Source: Oxytricha trifallax (lineage: Eukaryota > Ciliophora > Spirotrichea > Sporadotrichida > Oxytrichidae). From it: DNA of 64,000 bases. Both the position numbers and the translations under genes were made by a program. Every line of letters begins with the position of its first letter. Position 1 is the first letter of the stretch. Shown here one piece after another: positions 60,211 to 64,000 of the stretch. The notes under the pieces are model-generated. The model was not told where the DNA came from. It saw nothing but the letters and a program-made list of their open reading frames with translations, and made no database searches. The DNA is taken from the NCBI GenBank assembly GCA_000711775.1, contig ARYC01001451.1:1-64000 (forward strand), read 5' to 3'.

Positions 60211-62038
60211 TCATTTATTGTAAATGAGCTTCCAGTTCTTGAATTTCTCAAAGGTATTTGGAGCCCCATAAATCTTGTTAACAATCGATCCATAGAGATC
60301 TCTATTTCAATCATAGAATCCATCATTTCTTCTCCTGGATAGAATGTCTCCACTAGAGGAATGAAATGTCTCTTTAGTTCTCCGCATAAATTAATTAATT
60401 ATTGTGAATCTTACATATCATCATGCTCACTAGAGAGATAATCACACTCTCTGAAAGTTCCTAGATCTTACTCAATTCTAGTTAAGCAATAAAGTTAAAA
60501 GACTTTCTACATTCATTCTTTAGTGTATTTGTTGGTCTTGGCAACTTCATTTTCAATATATTTGATAAAGGTAAAGAATTGTTAAACTGTGAAAAGCTCC
60601 AAAGGCTTTACAAAAAGATTTAATAAGTTTACCTAGGTATTGTTCCAAGCATCAATTCGATTCACATCTTTATTTTAAGTAAGAGTCATCTGCAAAATGA
60701 GGCCACTCTTTTAAAGCAAAAGGTTTGCTCTATATTTAATATCTCAAGAAGATTTTCATTTCTCAAGGGCTCTTCTTCTGTTTTAGATTTATTTATTCCC
60801 CTTGAACTGGCTTTGATTTTATCCAACTGCATGAAGAATTTTGAATATTCTTTCCCTTGAACTTGGCTTGCAATATATCAATCAGATATTTTGCAGTTTA
60901 CTTCAATCAAACATTATTATCACCTTCCCAAGTCTGATTAACGTCGAAGTTGTTTCTTAAAATACCTAACTTAGAGTAGTAGAAATACCAGAGACCCCCG
61001 CATGCTTCTCTGCATTCTTTGAGCCCTTTCATGCTCATGTAATAAGACCTTTTAGGGATGAAGTAATAGAATAGATTTCTGGTATTTTTGAGCTTTTTGG
61101 ATCAAATAATTCTGGTTGACAGTCATTCCACGTTTCGTTTCCAGCAAGAATGATAGCTATTTTCTAAGCTATAAATGGTAATAGTCAATACTAATGAAGA
61201 GGGTACTCAATCAATGGTTGTTCTTCCTTTTCATCTGGCTTTCCAAATTGCCTTCTAATTGCTGCATATCTTAGAGCAATTTTAAAACCATACCCAGGAT
61301 TATTGGAGAACCTCCAATAATCATCAATCTACCTTATGAGAGTGACCCAAGTTAAACAGCAAATATTTAACAAAATAGCAATTAAATTTTCATTTAATAT
61401 TAGTAAAGGTATGGATGTCTCAAAATTTCCTTCCTTAATTACATTTGAAAATCTGTTAACAAGATTCTCTCTTGGAATTCTATAATTATTGAAAATGATG
61501 AATCCATTATCAATTCCATCTTGGCCATTCTTCCTTCCGAAATCTTCAATAATTAAGCTGGTAGTACATCAAATATTCTCTTGTCTCTAAGTGGAACTAG
61601 AAATATGTGTGGTCCTTCACATTTGCCTTCAATATAAAGTTAAACAAATACAACTCCAATATTGACTGTTTTAAAAGCCCCTCCAATCCTAAATTTCATG
61701 TCCAAGTCGTTTGGAGTGTTTATTATGAATTCACTTTTTGTCTTGTCTTAATGAGCAGTTGTCATGATGGATATAACATTCGACCCATGACCTAATTCAG
61801 TCAATGCAAATCAACCTAAATCTTGTCCATCGACTAATGTATCTTTGTATTATTTATTAATATCTGTACCTAGGTTATCGATACTCTTAAAGTATAGAAT
61901 TAAGCTGACTGAGAACTTAGTTTTTAAGGCCTGGCTGTAGATATAATTTGGTAATCCAAAAATCAAGAAGCGATATGGATCTTTATACATAACCTTAGGC
62001 TCTACAATCTTTCTAGGTTCATCAAAGATCACTCTCAT
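60211..62038 (-). CDS. ACOX: Acyl-CoA oxidase-like (peroxisomal beta-oxidation), with breaks
   Basis: Acyl-CoA oxidases carry out the first step of peroxisomal fatty-acid oxidation with FAD, making peroxide. The minus strand starts at ATG 62038. It reads DLG, TGA, then FALTELGHGSNV (the FAD/substrate motif; the TGA replaces a Cys codon), then EFIINTPNDLDMKFRIGGAF, VVFVQLYIEGKCEGPHIFLV and PLRDKRIFDVLP. Further on: ECREACGG-like scraps (61000 region), AWNNTQVNLLNLFVKPLELF, DLGTFRECDYLSSEHDDM, and a C-terminus KIYGAPNTFEKFKNWKLIYN ending TGA 60211-60213. Family length is about 650 residues; here about 600 codons are spread over several frames. Multiple frame changes suggest a pseudogene or a poorly called copy. 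Confidence 0.75.
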
Positions 62039-62168
62039 TTTTTAACACCCTACTCTCTTTCCTAATACATAGTTAATTCTTCTGAAGTCTTATTTCTATA
62101 ATATTATGAAGTATTATAAAACAATATTTTAAAATTTAGTAAAGCAGAAAACAGGCTAATATTCATGG

Positions 62169-63667
62169 TCAATTCGCTTGCTTGAACAAAGAATATTCTA
62201 ACTCATGGTTTCCATAGTAAATTTTTGATAAGAATTTCGCATCAATGTTACTAATCTTTTGGTATATTTCCAAAAGATTTTCTTATGGAACATGTGCTGT
62301 AACTGCAAAGTGATTTACTATTATTTAAGTGATTGCATTTAAATTAATATTAATGGGTCATTGAGTTCAACAGTGATTTTGATAATTATCTTATATCAAA
62401 AATTATTACCTCAAATATTAATTATTAACTCAAACTTATATAAATTTATCATCAAATCTTTCAATGGCTTATCTGAGATCACTTTGAACTATTCTATTTA
62501 CACATAAAGACTCTTCTTCTACTAGTATTATTAAGCGAGTATAATTAAAATGGGGAGACAGTTAAAAATTAATGAAAAAAGAAATCAAATATAATTATGT
62601 CCAAACCAATATACATTAGTTAAGATTAAACAGTCTCTAATTTGAATTAAGTTTAACTACATGCTTATTTAACTTTAATTTATTAATCAAATATGGAATT
62701 ATTTAATTTTTGTTTTTTTCAACTTTTCCGATTTCATTTCTATTTTAGGGCATCTCTCTACATTCTTTTCGTATCACTTTCATTGCAACTTTTTCTTGTG
62801 TGTTTTTTGTCAAAAAGATTTAGATATCTTCAGGGTATCTTCCTTGAGCTATCTTCAGGATATCTTCCTAAGAAAAAATTAAAAATTTCAAATTTTTCAG
62901 TAGCAATAGCAGTAGTAGCAACAGCAATAGTAATAACAGTAGAATCAACAATAGTAACAATAAAATCAAGAATAAATACTGTTCAGGGATTTTTCTAAAA
63001 AAATCCAATTTTCTTAATTCTAGTTTTGTGAACTATTGATAATGAAGATGAAGATGATGATGATGATGATTTCGATGAAAATGAATGCTAAATTTCCAAA
63101 TAAAAATCTCTGAAATTCTCTAAAATTTCAGCTGAACAGTTTTTATTCTTGATTTTATTGCTATTATTGTTGATTCTACTGTTATTACTATTGCTGTTGC
63201 TACTACTGCTATTTCTACTGTAAAATTCCATTTTTTAATTTTTTTTTAGGAAGATATCCTGAAGATAGCTCAAGGAAGATACCCTGAAGATATCTAAATT
63301 TTTTTGACAAAAAACACTCAAGAAAAAGTTGCAATGAAAGTTATACGAAAAGAATGTAGTGAGATGCCCTAAAATAGAAATGAATCAGAAAAGTTGAAAA
63401 AAAACAAAAATTAAATAATTCCATATTTGATTAATAAATTAAAGTTAAATAAGCATGAAGTTAAACTTAATTCAAATTAGAGACTGTTTAATCTTAACTA
63501 ATGTATATTGGTTTGGACATAATTATATTTGATTTCTTTTTTCATTAATTTTTAACTGTCTCCCCATTTTAATTATACTCGCTTAATATTGGCATTTTAT
63601 CTAAATATATCATATATTCTGGATTTTTAGATTATTCAATATGATTTTTATTAAAAATCTTTTACAT
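62169..63667 (-). CDS. Small unknown gene split by a 1-kb foldback element
   Basis: ATG 63667 begins MQKIFNKNHIEQSKNPEYMI. After removal of the element at 62531-63586 it continues YLDKMPILVEEESLCVNRIV then QSDLRQAIERFDDKFIQ. A possible intron starts GTTTGAGTTAAT (about 62430). The downstream part has a frame reading ENLLEIYQKISNIDAKFLSK then IYYGNHELEYSLFKQAN, ending TGA 62169-62171. No family is recognised. The gene is upstream of, and parallel to, the acyl-CoA oxidase locus. Confidence 0.5.
62531..63586. mobile_element. Long foldback element/IES, family B, copy 2
   Basis: A 1056-bp near-perfect palindrome starting TTAAGCGAGTATAATTAAAA and ending with its complement, flanked by TA (62529-62530, 63587-63588). 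Arms are about 450 bp and share with copy 1 the AGCGAGTATAAT end, the ATATCTTCAGG blocks and the (CAG/AAT/AGC)n run. Removal with one TA joins MIYLDKMP to ILVEEESL in frame. The ORF on the plus strand in the left arm (62693-62998) is a by-product of the arm sequence. Confidence 0.9.
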
Positions 63668-63689
63668 TAAGAAAAGCTATCAGCTTCAA

Positions 63690-64000
63690 GCAAAAAGTTG
63701 TCAATATATTATTAGATGTGCTGTTATTTAGTAAAAATTAGTACCCTCTATCTCTAAATGTCTTAATTTGTGATTTAAAAATGCAGATACATACAAATAT
63801 CTATAGGCATAAAATATTTGCGGCGGAATGCAGCCCTTAATTAAATATTATGCGATATAAGTTCATATTTGAGTTTATGAAAAATGAAAAGCAAAATAGA
63901 TAAAATGAAAAATTTAAGATACAAATAGACATTAAGTTAATATGTATAATTATTAAAATATTAGTAATTATTATTAAAAAATTGTTTATAATTAAAATCA
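63690..64000. other. AT-rich end of window, no gene seen
   Basis: Short frames only. Confidence 0.4.

Noticed and set aside
62693-62998. 101-aa hydrophobic ORF on the plus strand
   Set aside because: It lies wholly in one arm of a palindromic element, and its C-terminal part is the degenerate CAG/AAT-type run. The same stretch in copy 1 has no equivalent intact frame.
1-64000. Bacterial features such as operons, Shine-Dalgarno sites, CRISPR arrays or insertion sequences
   Set aside because: No such signals were seen. Code use, introns, families and base composition are those of a ciliate nucleus.

Overview
The window reads as germline (micronuclear) DNA of a stichotrich/spirotrich ciliate of the Oxytricha-Stylonychia type. 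It is AT-rich, and long reading frames open only when TAA and TAG are read as Gln and TGA is the sole stop. Introns are tiny (about 40-70 bp). A TBE-type transposon end with G4T4 telomere-like termini lies at the left edge. Palindromic elements sit inside genes, and removing them at their flanking TA restores the frame. One gene (EBP1/PA2G4-like) is split with part of it inverted, as in scrambled germline genes. Standard-code ORFs are therefore mostly meaningless here, and the genes below were read by hand with the ciliate code.

Layout. 1-1258: end of a TBE element (zinc-finger/kinase gene). 1.3-3.2 kb: an unknown fragment and a TVP23/FAM18 gene. 3.2-11.96 kb: a giant surface-protein gene on the minus strand, bounded by a 425-bp inverted repeat that carries its promoter and first codons, with two palindromic elements inside it. 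12-17.4 kb: unknown genes, one intact 288-aa ORF and an EF-hand protein. 18.4-20.3 kb: split and inverted EBP1 homologue. 20.3-21 kb: mitoribosomal mS35. 21-23.4 kb: unknown gene. 23.4-31 kb: mostly AT-rich with scraps (calpain-like) and a GC-rich island at 30.6 kb. 31-35.9 kb: leucine-rich-repeat gene with a 1-kb foldback element. 36.06-37.56 kb: an intact, compositionally distinct 499-aa ORF with a basic tail. 37.6-41.5 kb: membrane protein and ankyrin gene (two palindromic elements). 41.8-42.6 kb: PPT1-like thioesterase. 43-45.2 kb: cyclic-nucleotide-binding protein. 46-50.6 kb: unknown genes, an intact 300-aa membrane protein and a derlin piece. 50.6-53.1 kb: no gene seen. 53-58 kb: carrier-like protein, alpha/beta-hydrolase remnant and unknown ORFs. 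58.7-62 kb: P5-type PDI and acyl-CoA oxidase. 62.2-63.7 kb: a small gene split by a second 1-kb foldback element.

Most genes with recognisable relatives carry one or more frame breaks or TGA codons at conserved positions, while several unrecognised ORFs of 0.9-1.5 kb are fully open. That contrast argues against pure sequencing error and suggests a region rich in decaying or still-unprocessed copies. All identities were made by eye from remembered family motifs. Exon and MDS borders are approximate unless a position is stated exactly.
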